Of a stretch of 64,000 bases of DNA, positions 22,640 through 35,000 are shown in pieces. Made by a program: the position numbers and the translations under genes. The notes beneath the pieces were generated by a model, which was not told the origin of the DNA, did not search any database, and saw only the letters and a list, made by a program, of their open reading frames with translations. Origin of the DNA: Thermothielavioides terrestris NRRL 8126 (taxonomy: Eukaryota > Ascomycota > Sordariomycetes > Sordariales > Chaetomiaceae); NCBI RefSeq assembly GCF_000226115.1, contig NC_016458.1:6296001-6360000 (forward strand). Reading direction: 5' to 3'. The stretch's first letter is position 1. The number at the start of each line of letters is the position of its first letter.

Positions 22640-23960
22640 ACATTATAGTAGTAGGATCTATATGCCTATAGCCCTATAGTATACACTTTTAGTATACTAC
22701 TACAACGCTATAATAGGTGGCTATAGCGGCATTAAGAAGACTTATAAGCGCCTAATACACTACTACTACTAGCTAGATATATATAGGGAGATCGATCAAT
22801 ATATAGTAGAATACGTTATATATAGCTATATAAAAGCGAGAATCTACTGCCTTTATAGCGAGCTTATAGCGTTGCTAGTTCCTAAGCGCCTATAGTAGGA
22901 TATTATAGTCGACTTCGTCATTGGCCTACCCACCTCTATCGACCTCTATATATATAAACCCTACAACGCTATCCTCGTTATCGTCGACAAGTTTACTAAG
23001 TACACCCTCTATATTATAATGTATAAGTAGCTCTAAGCTAGCGCCTTTGCCTACCTCTTCTTCGATTACGTTTACCGACCCTTTGGCCTACTATAGACCA
23101 TTGTTTCCAACTATAGGAGCTTGTTTATAAGCGGGTTTTAACATATACTCTACGACCTTTTAGATATTATATAAAAGCTAAGTACTATATACTATCCTTA
23201 GACTGACGACTAGATAGAGAGGTAGAATTAAGCGTTAAAGTATTATCTATATACTTACTATATATAGGAGTAGTATAACTAGGCGTAGAAGTTAGCTTTA
23301 GCCAAATATATTTACAACACCTTAGTGTATTCGGCTATAAAGGCGACCCTAGTATACCTCCTTTATAGCTACTACCTATACGATTCAGTAGACTCGCTTA
23401 CGAATAGCTCGAGCAACGTTCTCGTTGTAGAGGAGTGTACTAGGAAGCTCGCTAAGGATCAAGAAAGAATCTACGAAGCCCTAGTATAAGCCAACGAAGG
23501 TTATACAAAGTGGTATAACTATAAGCGTATACCTATAACCTTTAGAGTTGGCCAATAGGTTTAGGTTAATTTAAGGTATATTCGTTAGTGGCACTTAAAT
23601 AGTAAACTCGTAGATAAGTATCTTAGGCCATTTAAAATTATCGCTAATATAGGTAGTAAGAAGATAGTATATTGTTTAGATCTCTCGCCTACGTTCAAGT
23701 TCTACCCTATTTTCTCTATTACAATGCTTAAGCTATTCAACGGCAACCTATAGGAAGCGTTCATATACTACAATCGTATATAGGTCGTTATATAGAAGTA
23801 GCATTAGGAAGTCGAAGCTATTCTTGATTATATAGGGCTACCTCTCAACAAATATTTCCTTATTAAGTGGAAGAACTATCTACTAGAGGAGAATACCTAG
23901 GAGCTACGTAGATATATTAATAATAGACCTTTACTATATATTTACGAAGTATATATTTAA
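22640..23960 (+). pseudogene. Chromovirus copy 1 integrase and chromodomain relic
   Basis: The zinc-binding end is degraded. The core starts DIIVDFVIGLPTS near 22905 and continues VDKFTKYTLY. The chromodomain relic EVEAILDYIGLPLNKYFLIK, WKNYLLEENT lies at about 23810-23902. This C-terminal chromodomain places the element among the chromoviruses, which in known cases direct integration to heterochromatin. Confidence 0.85.
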
Positions 23961-24245
23961 GATAAGTATAGGCGTAGGCGATAAGTGGCAAGAACGTAAT
24001 AAGAGCGCTAAGCGGCACTTTAATTAAAGAAAAAAGAAAAGAAAAGGAAAAAAGAAAAAATAATGTAAGAACTACCTACCTACTTAATAGCTACCCCCTA
24101 TATCGCTAAGTCCTTCTCTAAGCCTTAGATCGACTTTATTATAAAATTAGCTACCTATACGTCATTAACGCCCTTTTCGCTATCCCCCTCCCCCTCTTTA
24201 CCCTCCTTCGACGATAGACCTTAGCTCTTTACTACTACTAAAATT

Positions 24246-25395
24246 TTATTCTTTGATTATTAGCTATATATACGCTTTATAGACGTAATAGACTTATAGA
24301 CTTACTACTACCCTCTCTATACGTTTCTACTACTCCTCTAGCTTGGCTAGCCTCTCTACTATCTCCTTTAGCGTAGTGCTAGTAAAAGGGGGAGGAGGTA
24401 GGAGCAGCGTAGGTACGCCAACGAAGCGCTAGAGGCGCCTTTTCAGTATACCCTCCGCCTTTCGTATCTCCCCCTACTACTCTAAGAAGTTCTTAGAGTA
24501 GGCGGTAGAGGCGACTAAGGTACCACTAATAGCCTTGTAGGCTACTATAAATGTATCGACGATACCTTAGACAAGTGTAGCTAGCTAGAATATACTTAGT
24601 ATATATATTATATATATAGGGAAGATACTTAAAAACTTACTTTTTCATTGGTAGTGGGGTAGTCCCTTTTATTAAAGGCTTCGATAAAGCTATAAACTAT
24701 AGCGAAGGCAATAGGATAAATCTTTATTTTTTTAAAGAGATTAGCAATAGTGTAACGTATATATAATAAAAATGTAGGTTTTGGCTTTAAGGCGTTAAGG
24801 TTAGCGCCTTTGAAGGAGGAGAGCAACTTATAGCTAGGCAAATATAGTTATTTTATATATACTCGATATAGTATAAACTAGAACCTATAAGTATATTAGA
24901 CACAACGAATATATAACCTATATATAGATATATACTAGCTTAATAGTAGTAGATAAAGGCGCTACCACTGTCGAAAAACTTAGCTATACAATAGTAGTAA
25001 CTACCATTGTCAATATATATATAGCCTATACCTCTAATATACTTCGGTTATACTCTTTATATTTATAGAATGATATAGGTAGCGCCTATAGGGACTCTTT
25101 TCTTAGGCGTCGAGTCAAAGTCACTAGACTACTACACTGTTAGCGATTACATTGCTCTCTATCTACGCCCTCTCTATATACTACCCTTTTCTTATAGCTA
25201 AAGCCGCCCTTATACGAAGTTAAAGGCTTAGATTCCTCTATCTCTTTGTCCTTATCCTCCTCCTTCTTCTCCTTCTTCTCGTCGTCGTTAGTAGACGTAG
25301 TCGCTATACTAGACATATACTCCGTAGGAGCTATAGGCGTATTGTCGGCGAGTAACTTCGCTTTGCTAGTAGAACGCTCTTTAGGCGCTACATTG
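24246..25395 (-). pseudogene. Antisense accessory gene relic in chromovirus copy 1
   Basis: Between the chromodomain and the 3' LTR the best frames run against gag-pol. The clearest piece is 24841-24629, reading FKGANLNALKPKPTFLLYIR and on to IVYSFIEAFNKRDYPTTNEK, 70 codons without a stop. An acidic KKE/DED-rich exon corresponds to 25240-25390. The same gene is seen in copy 2 at 30940-32089, where it reads better. No family is recognised. Confidence 0.55.
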
Positions 25396-26537
25396 ATAGA
25401 CTAGAAGCCTAGGCTCGAGAACAACTTTAATATAATTGCTTCTACCTAGCGTATTAGTAGTGTCTATCCTACTCTATCTATCAATATCTTAGCGTTGAAG
25501 GTTATTTATAAGGCGTAGCTAGAAATAAATAAGTTATTTGAATCTACTACATTGTTAGCGTACTATTATACTCTTCTTGCTAGCTATATAGTAAGTTCGC
25601 TAGCTATATAGCCCTTATACACTAGAATCGCTAGAGCTATCCTGTCGATCGAGGGCTATCCTGCTAATCGACTGAACTATTGTAGAGCGACCTACTAAGG
25701 AGAAGCGAGGGTAGGAGTGTTAAAAAAACAAATTATTTGTAGAGCGAAGAAGTCAACTATATATATACGATTAGAAGGAACATTAGAAGGAAGTAGAAGG
25801 TATATATACGATCGCAATCGTAGGCTAGTATCGTATTGTCGTCGTAGTAGGCTAGGTACTTAGGTAGGCTAGGCATTTACGAAGATAGTGCGAAGGAAGA
25901 AAAGGAGGAAAGGAAGGCTAGGAGCTATAAGCCTAGAAGAAATACTTAGTAAGGTGGTCTAAGCTTAGAGGGCTCAAAATCCTATATTTCTTATATTACA
26001 ATATTCTAGTAGAAGTTTCAATTCCCCTTTTCTATATATATAGCGAAGGCGCTTAGGATGTATATAGTATATACTCCTTACCCCTTTTTCTTTCCTACTA
26101 TTATCCTAAATATATATACTTTCTATTTAGTTCTATTTAGCTCTATTGTTGCCTTCCTATTTCGGGCTTGAATAGGCCCTAAATAGGCGGCCTTAGATCT
26201 GAATAGGCTACTTCTATTTAGGCCGCCCTAGATCGTATATATAGAGGAGTAGTTGGATCAATAGAGGCTATATATATAGGAAGATCGTAAGCTGTATATA
26301 CACTACCTAAACTATTGCTATACGATCTACCGTTGGTAGGCTAGGCTATAGGCCAAAGCGCGATTGATAGGAACTACGTATATAGTAAGATCGTAAGCTG
26401 TGTATACGCTACCCGAACTACTGTTATATAGTTCGTCGCTAGGTATATAAAGCTACGACCCTAAGGCGCGATTACTACGCCCTTTAGGCTATAGTATAGT
26501 AGTCCCTAGGGTTAGGGACCTTGAAGGAGGAGGGCCC

Positions 26538-27131
26538 TATTATACCTCGGAGCCACCCTAACCTATAGGACCCGCCTTGGTACCTAGTATAGCCCTTAGA
26601 ACGTGCCTTGGCATTTGGCACAACCCTCGGCCTAACCACCTCGCCCTATATCTAGCATCTAGTATAGCCTAGCCAACTATAGGGCACTATATAGGTTATC
26701 TGTATACGCTACTAGGGCGTACGTTAGTAGCCTAGATTATATGAGCTACCTAGAGGAGCGATCGGAGGGGTATAGAGCTGAGCGAAGTGCGGGGCATTAG
26801 GCTAAGCAAGTGTAGGGAACTAAGATATTAGGTTGGCAATAGAGCGGATTAGGTGTACTTAGGGAGCTATATAGGCGCTATAGGATGGCCTAGGAAAGGA
26901 TCTACGAGCTTAGGAATAGAGGCTAGCCGATACGGAGGAAGATCGAGGGCTAGGATAGGAGAGATAAGGAGGATAGAACCTATAGGCAGTAAGAGAGGCT
27001 AGCGTTCAATGCAACTACCTACAACCCCCCTACCTATAGCTACCCTATAGCGCGTGCTCTGCTTATACCTTGCTCGTACTCCGTCACTTCAACGTATACC
27101 CCCTTCCTTCTGGGAGCCCCCGCTCCTAACA
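26538..27131 (+). repeat. 3' LTR of chromovirus copy 1
   Basis: 594 bp. RIP has altered the terminal TG to TA. It ends CGCTCCTAACA and is followed directly by the CTAGG duplication. Confidence 0.95.
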
Positions 27132-27136
27132 CTAGG

Positions 27137-29198
27137 CGATTAGCCCTTTAAATAGGATAATAGTATAACCTTATAAACTTTTATAATCAATACTATTGTT
27201 AGCGAAGCTAGTATTGTTAACTATAATTAGGATATCTCCTCCTCCTAGTTAGAGGGCCTAGAACCTCATTTGATAGAGGTATTATAATACTCGATTAGCT
27301 ATATAATAGTATTTTAGTCTTAGGTTTTAATTGAACTATATAAGCTTAGAGGCTATAAAGGCAATGTCTAGGCGTATATTAATAGCTATATATAGGATTA
27401 AGCCGACTTTCCTTTAATAGAGTCCAATAGAGCTATAGCTAGCAATATCGTTGTATAGGAGTAGTTCGCCCTTAGCTATTAAAGTCTCTAGCTCTCCTTC
27501 TTCCTAGGCTAACCTTATAATCTTCTCGATATACGTTGTCTAGCTAAGCTAAATTAAACGCCTTTTATAGTTGTAATAAATCTCTATACCTAAGAACTAT
27601 AGGAGGTTATCTCCTTCTATAAGTTTATACTTTTCTTATAGCTAGCTAATCACTTTATTAGCTCGGTATTGATCTATCTTATAGTAAACGAAGACGATAT
27701 TATCTATATAGAAGAAGATAATAATGCCTTTGTTCATTATAATATAGGGCTCTTATAGTATAGCCTAGAACCCTAGGTTCCTTAGGGTAGCTATTAGCTT
27801 TTATTGCTAGAGGAGAGGAGACTTTTATAGGCTATAGAGCACCTTCTTTAGCTTTAGAATAGTTCCTAGCTTACAATAGCTATATAGCATCTCTATATAA
27901 ATGTCTTTATTAATCTTCGTATTAATAAAGGCGTTGATTATATTGAACTACTTTAGTTCTAGGTTGAACTTTACTATAGTAGCGAGCACTATTCTAAAGG
28001 ATCGTATAGCGAGTATAGCTATATAGTTCTCCTTAGCGAACCTCTTCTTTTACTAATCGCTATATACTACTAGCCTCGCCTTATATTTGATAAGGTGTCT
28101 ACTTTTATTAAACTTATAGACGTATACCTATATATAATTTAGGATCTACTTGCCTTAGACCTCCTTATTATAGTAGCGAATCTCTTCCTAGGAGCCTATT
28201 GCTTTATAGCTTTAGAGATAATTGTATTTAGCTTCTAGGAATAGCTAGCCTAGTAGGTGATCTTCGAGTTTAAAGTACTATCGAGATATAGGTAGGAGTA
28301 TCGACTAGTAGATAGATCTAAGCTTACCTTCTTTCTATAGGCGATCGACTTCTTCTTAGAAGATCCTTTTAGTGCCACTATCTTCTTTCTTAATAGTACC
28401 GACTGCCTTCTTAGCCTTCTTTTTACTCTTTTAGATAAGTTCTTCTCTCTCTTCCTTTGTATAGAGGACCCTTTTTAAATGCCTATATTCAATAGCTCTA
28501 GAGCCTAATATTCCTACGTTAAAGGCGGCCTCCTATAGTTAGAATACTCTTTTAGAGGCTCTAGGCGAATATAAACCTAGGAAAGTAGCTATAATTAGGG
28601 CACTTAGCGAAGTAGATAGAGGAGTTAGATATTAGAACTCTAGGAAGGTACCTATAGTATCGCCTTTTACTATAATAGTATTTAACACTTCTTTAGTAGT
28701 AGCTAGGCTCACCTCTAGTTCTTCGAAGGTTGTTAAAGGTATATTGAACGCCTCTATTGTATCCTCTTCCTTAGCTATAGATATAAGATCGCTATTATCT
28801 AGCTAATCGGCATTATTAGCGCCTCTAGCATTGAGCTAGCGCTTTAACTCTTCAAGGTTTACCTAGGAAATGTTTTACGCTATAAGCTTTAGATCACCTA
28901 GGTATACCTACTTTTTGTTAAAGATTATATTATATATATATACTACTTAGTTAGTAGTAGGGTTCTAGATATAATAGATATTTAAAGAATTGTATCTTAT
29001 AAAGTAGCTAATCTAAGCTCTTAGTTAGAACTATTTGAAACGCCTTTCTTTCTTCTTAGTAGTATCTATTATAGCGAATACCTTATAACTATAGACCTTT
29101 AAATACCCTTAGTATAGCTTATACTCTAAGGCTTTTAGGCTATCTCTTTTAATAAGGAAGGTATAAAAGCGATCTAGCGGCGTTATCTACTCTATTGT
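27137..29198 (-). pseudogene. Copia middle segment: integrase end and reverse transcriptase relic
   Basis: Read on the minus strand from 29203: TPLDRFYTFLIKRDSLKALE and KVFAIIDTTKKKERRFK are the Copia integrase C-terminal region. Downstream, IIIFFYIDNIVFVY at about 27675-27720 is the YVDD box of Copia reverse transcriptase with its second Asp changed to Asn. The segment is bounded by the two nested insertions and keeps the same orientation as the rest of the Copia element. Confidence 0.85.
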
Positions 29199-29203
29199 CA
29201 AAG

Positions 29204-29797
29204 TGTTAGGAGCGGGGGCTCCTAGAAGGAAGGGGATATACGTTGAAGTGACGGAGTACGAACAAGGCATAAGCAGAGTACGTGCTATAGGGTAGCTATA
29301 GGTAAAGGGGTTGTAGGTGGTTATATTGAACGTTGGCCTCTCTCACTGCCTATAGGTTCTATCCTCCTTATCTCTCCTATCCTAGCCCTCGATCTTCCTC
29401 TGTATTAGCCAGCCTCTATTCCTAAGCTCGTAGATCTTTTCCTAGGCCATCCTATAGCGCTCGTATAGCTCCCTAAATGCGCCTAATCCGCTCTGTTGCC
29501 GACCCAATGTCTCAGTTCCCTACACTTGCTTAGCCTGATGCCTTATACTTCGCTTAGCTCTATACCTCTCCGATCGCTCCTCTAGGTAGCTCGCGTAATC
29601 TAGGCTACTAATATACGCCCTAGTGGCGTATATAGATGATCTATATAGTGCCCTATAGTTGGCTAGGCTACGCTAGGTGCTAGATATAGGGCGAGGTAGT
29701 TAGGCCGAGGGTTGTACTAGGTGCCGAGGTACGTTCTAAGGGCTATGCCGGGTACCGAGGTAGGTCCTGTAGGTTAGGGTGGCTCTAGGGTATAATA
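29204..29797 (-). repeat. 3' LTR of chromovirus copy 2
   Basis: 594 bp, reverse complement of 26538-27131 and 17703-18296. The end corresponding to the LTR start reads TATAATA on the plus strand, that is a RIP-changed TGTCATG. Confidence 0.95.
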
Positions 29798-30939
29798 GGG
29801 CTCTCCTCCTTCAAGGTCCCTAACCCTAGGGACTGCTATACTATAGCTTAAGGAGTGTAGTAGTCGCGCCTTAGGGTCGTAGCCTTATATACTTGGCGGT
29901 GGACTATATAACGGTAGTTCAGGTAGTATATATACGGCTTACGATCTTGCTATATACGTAGTTTCTATTAGTTATACTTTGGCCTATAGCCTAGCCTGCT
30001 AGCGGCAGATCGTATAGCGGTAGTTTAGGTAGTGTATATATAGCTTACGATCTTCTTATATACGTAGCCTCTATCGATCTAACTGCTCCTCTATATATAC
30101 GATCTAAGGCGGCCTAGATGGAAATGGCCTATTTAGATCTAAGGCCACCTATTTAGGGCCTATTTAGGCTCGAAATAGGAAGGTAACAATAGAGCTAAAT
30201 AGAATTGAATAGAAGGTATATATATTTAGGGTAATAGTAGGAAAGAAAAAGGGGTAAAGAGTATATACTATACATATCCTAAGCGCCTTCGCTATATATA
30301 TAGAAAAGGGGAATTGAAACTTCTACTAGAACATTGTAATATAAGAAATATAGGATTTTAAACCCTCTAAGCTTAGACCACCTTACTAAGTATTTCTTCT
30401 AGGCTTATAGCTCCTAGCTTTCCTTTCCTCCTTTTCTTCCTTTATACTATCTTTGTAAGTGCCTAGCCTACTTAAGTGCCTAGCCTACTACGATGATAAT
30501 ACGATACTAGTCTACGATTGCGATTATATATATACCCTCTACTTCCTTTTAACGCTCCCTTTGATCGTATATATATAGCTAACTTCTTTGCTCTATAGAT
30601 AATTCGTTTTTTTAGCGCTCCCGCCCTCGCCTTTCCTTAGTAGGTTGCTCTACGATAGTTCGGTCGATTGGCAAGATGGCCCTTGATCGACAGGATAGCT
30701 CTAGCGATTCTAGTGTATAAGGGCTATATAGCTAGCGAACTCGCTATATAGCTAGCGAGAAGAGTATAATAGTACGTTGACAATGTAGTAGATTCAAATA
30801 ACTTATTTATTTTTAGCTATGCCTTATAAATAACCTTCAACGCTAAGATATCGATAGATAGAGTAGGGCGAACGTTGTTAATACACTAGGTAGAAGCAAT
30901 TATATTAAAGTTGTTCTCGAGCCTAGGCTTCTAGCCTAT

Positions 30940-32089
30940 TAATATAGCGTTTGAAGAGCGCTTTACTAGTAAGGTGAAGTTGCTTGCCGACGATACGCCT
31001 ATAGCTCCTATAGAGCGTACGTCTAGCGTAGCGGCTATACCTACTAACAACGACGAGAAGAAGGAGAAGAAGGAGGAGGACGAGGACAAAGAGATAGAGG
31101 AATCTAAGCCTTCGACTCTATATAAAAGCGGCTTTAGCTATAAGAGAAGGGCAGTATATAGAGAGGGCGTAGATAGGGAATAATACGATCGCTAACAGTG
31201 TAGTAGTCCAGTGACCTTGACTCGATGCCTAAGAAGAGAGTTTCTATAGGCGCTACCTATATTATTCTATAAGTGTAGAGAGTGTAACCAAAGTATATCG
31301 GAGGTATAGGCTATATATATATTAACAATAGTAGCTACCGCCATTATATAGCTAAGTTTTTCGATAGTAGTAACGCCTTTGTCTACTACTATTAAGCTAG
31401 TATATATCTATATATAGGTTGTATATTCGTTGCGTCTAATATATTCGTAGGTTCTAGTTTATACTATATTAAGTATATATAAAATAACTATATTTACCTA
31501 GCTATAAGTTGCCCTTCTCCTTTAAAGGTATTAACTTTAGCGCTTTGAAGTTAAAACCTATATTTTCGTTATATATATATTATACTATTGCTAATCCCTT
31601 TAAAAAAATAAAGATTTATCTTATTGCCCTCGCTATAGTTTATAGCTTTATCGAAGCCCTCGATAAAAGGGACTACTCTACTATCGATAAAAAGATAAGT
31701 TTTCAAATGTTTCCCCTATATACACAATATATATACTAAGTACGTTCTAGCTAGCTACGTTTATCTAAGGCGTCGTTGATACGCTTATAGTAGCCTACAA
31801 GGCTATTAACAGTGCCCTAGTCGCCCCTACCGCCTACTCCGAGAACTTCTTAGAGTAGTAGAGGGAGGTATAGAAGGCGGAAGGTATATTGAAGAGGCGC
31901 CTTTAGCGCTTCGTTAGCGTGCCTACGCTACTCCTACCTCCTTCCTCTCCTACTAGTACTATACTAGAGGAGGTAGTAGAGAGGTTGGCTAAGCTAGAAG
32001 AGTAGTAGAAGCGTATAGAGGGGGTAGTAGTAAGTCTATAAGTCTGTTATATTTATAAAGTATATATATAGCTAACAATTAAAGAATGA
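30940..32089 (+). pseudogene. Antisense accessory gene relic in chromovirus copy 2
   Basis: Three blocks on the plus strand, opposite to this copy's gag-pol. Block 1 (about 30940-31180): FTSKVKLLADDTPIAPIERT, then an acidic KKEEDEDKEIEE stretch and KSGFSYKRRAVYREG. Block 2 (31509-31700), another frame: FKGINFSALKLKPIFSLYIY and IALAIVYSFIEALDKRDYST. Block 3 (about 31740-32089), back in frame 1: GVVDTLIVAYKAINSALVAP, LKRRL, and a coiled coil STILEEVVERLAKLEE with a terminal stop at 32087-32089. Frame changes without an indel between copies suggest introns. Function unknown. Confidence 0.55.
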
Positions 32090-35000
32090 AATTTTAATAG
32101 TAATAAAGAGCTAGGGTCTATCGCTAGAGGAGGGTAAGGAGGGGGAGGGGGGTAGCGAAGAGGGCGCTAATGACGTATAGGTAACTAATTTTATAATAGA
32201 GTCGATCTAGGGCTTAGAGAAGGACTTGGCGATATAGGGGGTAGCTATTAGGTAGATAGGTAGTTCTTACATTGTTTTTTCTTTTTTCCTTTTCTTTTCT
32301 TTTTTCCTTAATTAAAGCACCGTTTAGCGCCTTCGTTACATTCTCGCCACTTATCGCCTACGCCTATACTCATCTTAAATATATACTTTATAAGTATATA
32401 GTAAAGGCCTATTATTAATATACCTATATAGCTCCTAGGTGTTCTCCTCTAGTAGGTAGTTCTTCCACTTAATAAGGAAATACCTATTGAGAGGTGGCCC
32501 TATATAATTAAGAATAGCTTCGACCTTCTAATACTACTCCTATACAACGACCTATATACGATTATAGTATATAAGCGCTTCTTATAGATTGCTATTAAAC
32601 GGCTCGAGTATCGCAATAGAGAAAATAGAGTAGAACTTAAACGTAGGTAGGAGATCTAAGCGATATACTATCTTCTTATTGCCTATATTAGCAATGATTT
32701 TAAATAGCCTAAGATACTTATCTATAAGTTTACTACTTAGACGTCGTTAGCGAATATACCTTAAATTAATCTAAACCCATTGGCCAACTCTAAAGGTTAT
32801 AGGTATATATTTATAGTTGTACTACTTTATATAACCTTCGTTAGCTTATACTAGGGCCTTGTAGATTCTTTTCTAATCTTTAGCGAACTTTCTAATATAC
32901 TCCTCCGTAGTAGGAACGTTGCTCAAGCTATTTATAAGTAGGTCTACTAGATTATATAGGTAGTAGCTATAAAGGAGGTATACCGGGGTCGCCTTTATAG
33001 CCAAATGCACTAAGGTGTTATAAGTATATTTAGCTAGAGCCAACTTCTATATCTAGTTATACTGCTCCTATATATAGTAAGTATATAGGTAATGCTCCAA
33101 CGTCTGATTCTACCTCTCTATCTAGCTATTAGTCTGAGGATAGTATATAGTGCTTAGCTTTTATATAATATCTAAGAGGTTATAGAGTATACACTAAAAT
33201 CCACTTATAAACAAGCTTCTATAGTTAGAAACAATGGTCTATAGTAGGCCAAAGGGTCGGTAGATATAATTAAAGAAGAGGTAGGCAAAGGCGCTAGCCT
33301 AGAGCTGCTTATACATTACGATATAGAGGGTATACTTAGTAAACTTATCGACGATAACGAGGACAACGTTATAGGGTTTATATATATAGGGGTCGATAGA
33401 GGTAGGTAGGCTAGTAACGAAGTCGACTATAATATCCTACTATAGGCGCTTAGGAACCGGTAGCGCTATAAGCTCGCTATAAGGGCAGTAGGTTCTCACT
33501 TTCGTATAGCTATATATAACGTATTCTACTATATATTAATCGATCTCTTTATATATATCCGGCTAGTAGTAGTAGCGTATTAAACGCTTGTAAGTCTTCT
33601 TGATACCACTATAGCCACCTATTGTAGCATTGTAGTAGCATACTAAAAGTGTATACTATAGGGCTATAGGTATATAGATCCTACCACTATAATATAGGAT
33701 ACTATTGTCTCCGAGCTTCTACTACCTATATATACGAGCCGTCTTCTAAGCGCCTTTAGTCACCTAGGGATCGACTTTCTATACTTAGATTAGTTGCTAC
33801 TTAAAAGGCTAGCCTTTGTCCTCTACCAGCTTTCTAGTAGCGATAGCGACGTATAGGCGGTAATTAGGTATATATACGCCGCTAGCTAGACTACTATAGG
33901 CCGTCTAGTCTAAGAGGGGTCGCTACCTAGGCCCTAGGTAGCTAGGTTCCCTTATATATATTTCCTAGGCCTCTAGGGAGCTATACTCTAGTAGCGGTTT
34001 ACTAGGTCTATCTGGACCGTAGGTAGTACTTCCGTCTATACCGTAGTTGACTAGTGGAAAAGCGTTATCTAGGCGAGGCCTCTACGTCGCCGCCTCTCCC
34101 TCATCCCTAGCTATAGGCTTATAGTAACGCTTATCGCTACCTACGTACTACGAAACCTCCTAATAGCCCTCTACAAAGCGTATATTAGGCGTAATACTTT
34201 TATTAAACTCTTGCTTACGTAGCTTATATATATCCTTCAACTCTCTAAAGCCTATACTAAGTCTCGGCTATATAGCTAGAGTAATAACCCCAACTATAGA
34301 GCAGTGCCTTGGTATATAGTCCTTTCCTATAGTAATATACTCCTCTAGGAGCTATAGTAGTAGGTTCTTAGCGCCCTCGTCGCTAGGGCCTTCTACTAAG
34401 TCTAGTCTTTAAAAGAGTCTATCAATAGAGTTCTATAAGCTAGGGCAATACTTAATAACGAAGTTAAATTCTATAAGCTTATTACTCTAGTGTAGCTACT
34501 ATATAGAGGGCCGCTTCTTCGTCTTTATATACTCGAGGTTCAGGTAGTTAGTGAGGGCGATAACGATAGTTTATAAATATAGGAGATAATACCGCTAAGT
34601 ACGAAAGGCGTCGACGAGTATAAGTAGCTCCCTATTATCGGTACTATAGTACGTTTCTTTAGGGCTAAGTTTATAGGAGCGGAACGCAATAGGGTGCTAC
34701 TAGCCTTTAAATAGTTAGGAGAGGACTATACTAATAGTGAACTTCGAAGTATCTACTTTAATGTAGGTCGGAAGGCTAGGATCGAAATAACGTAGGATAG
34801 GCACTTCCTAGAATCTATACTATAGCTTATAGAATATATCGATTATATTTTATATTATCTCAAAGGTACGATTGCCTTAGAGTAGGTCGGTTAAAGGGGT
34901 ATAGATCTTCAAGTAGTTGCAAATGAACCTACAATAGAAGCTAGTGAACCTAAGGAATACCTAGATATTATAAGCGCTACGAGGTAGCGGCTACTATATA

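Larger units (their letters stand above)
17703..27131 (+). mobile_element. Ty3/gypsy chromovirus copy 1 (9429 bp), nested in Copia
   Basis: The 594-bp LTRs start TGTCATGCC (mutated to TATTATACC in the 3' copy) and end CTCCTAACA. The target duplication CTAGG is intact at 17698-17702 and 27132-27136. A polypurine tract, GAAGGAGGAGGG, stands directly before the 3' LTR. The order gag, reverse transcriptase, RNase H, integrase, chromodomain identifies a chromovirus. Heavy RIP: almost no CA/TG, many TAG/TAA codons at expected CAG/CAA. It has the same length and content as copy 2 (29204-38632), in the opposite orientation. Confidence 0.95.
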
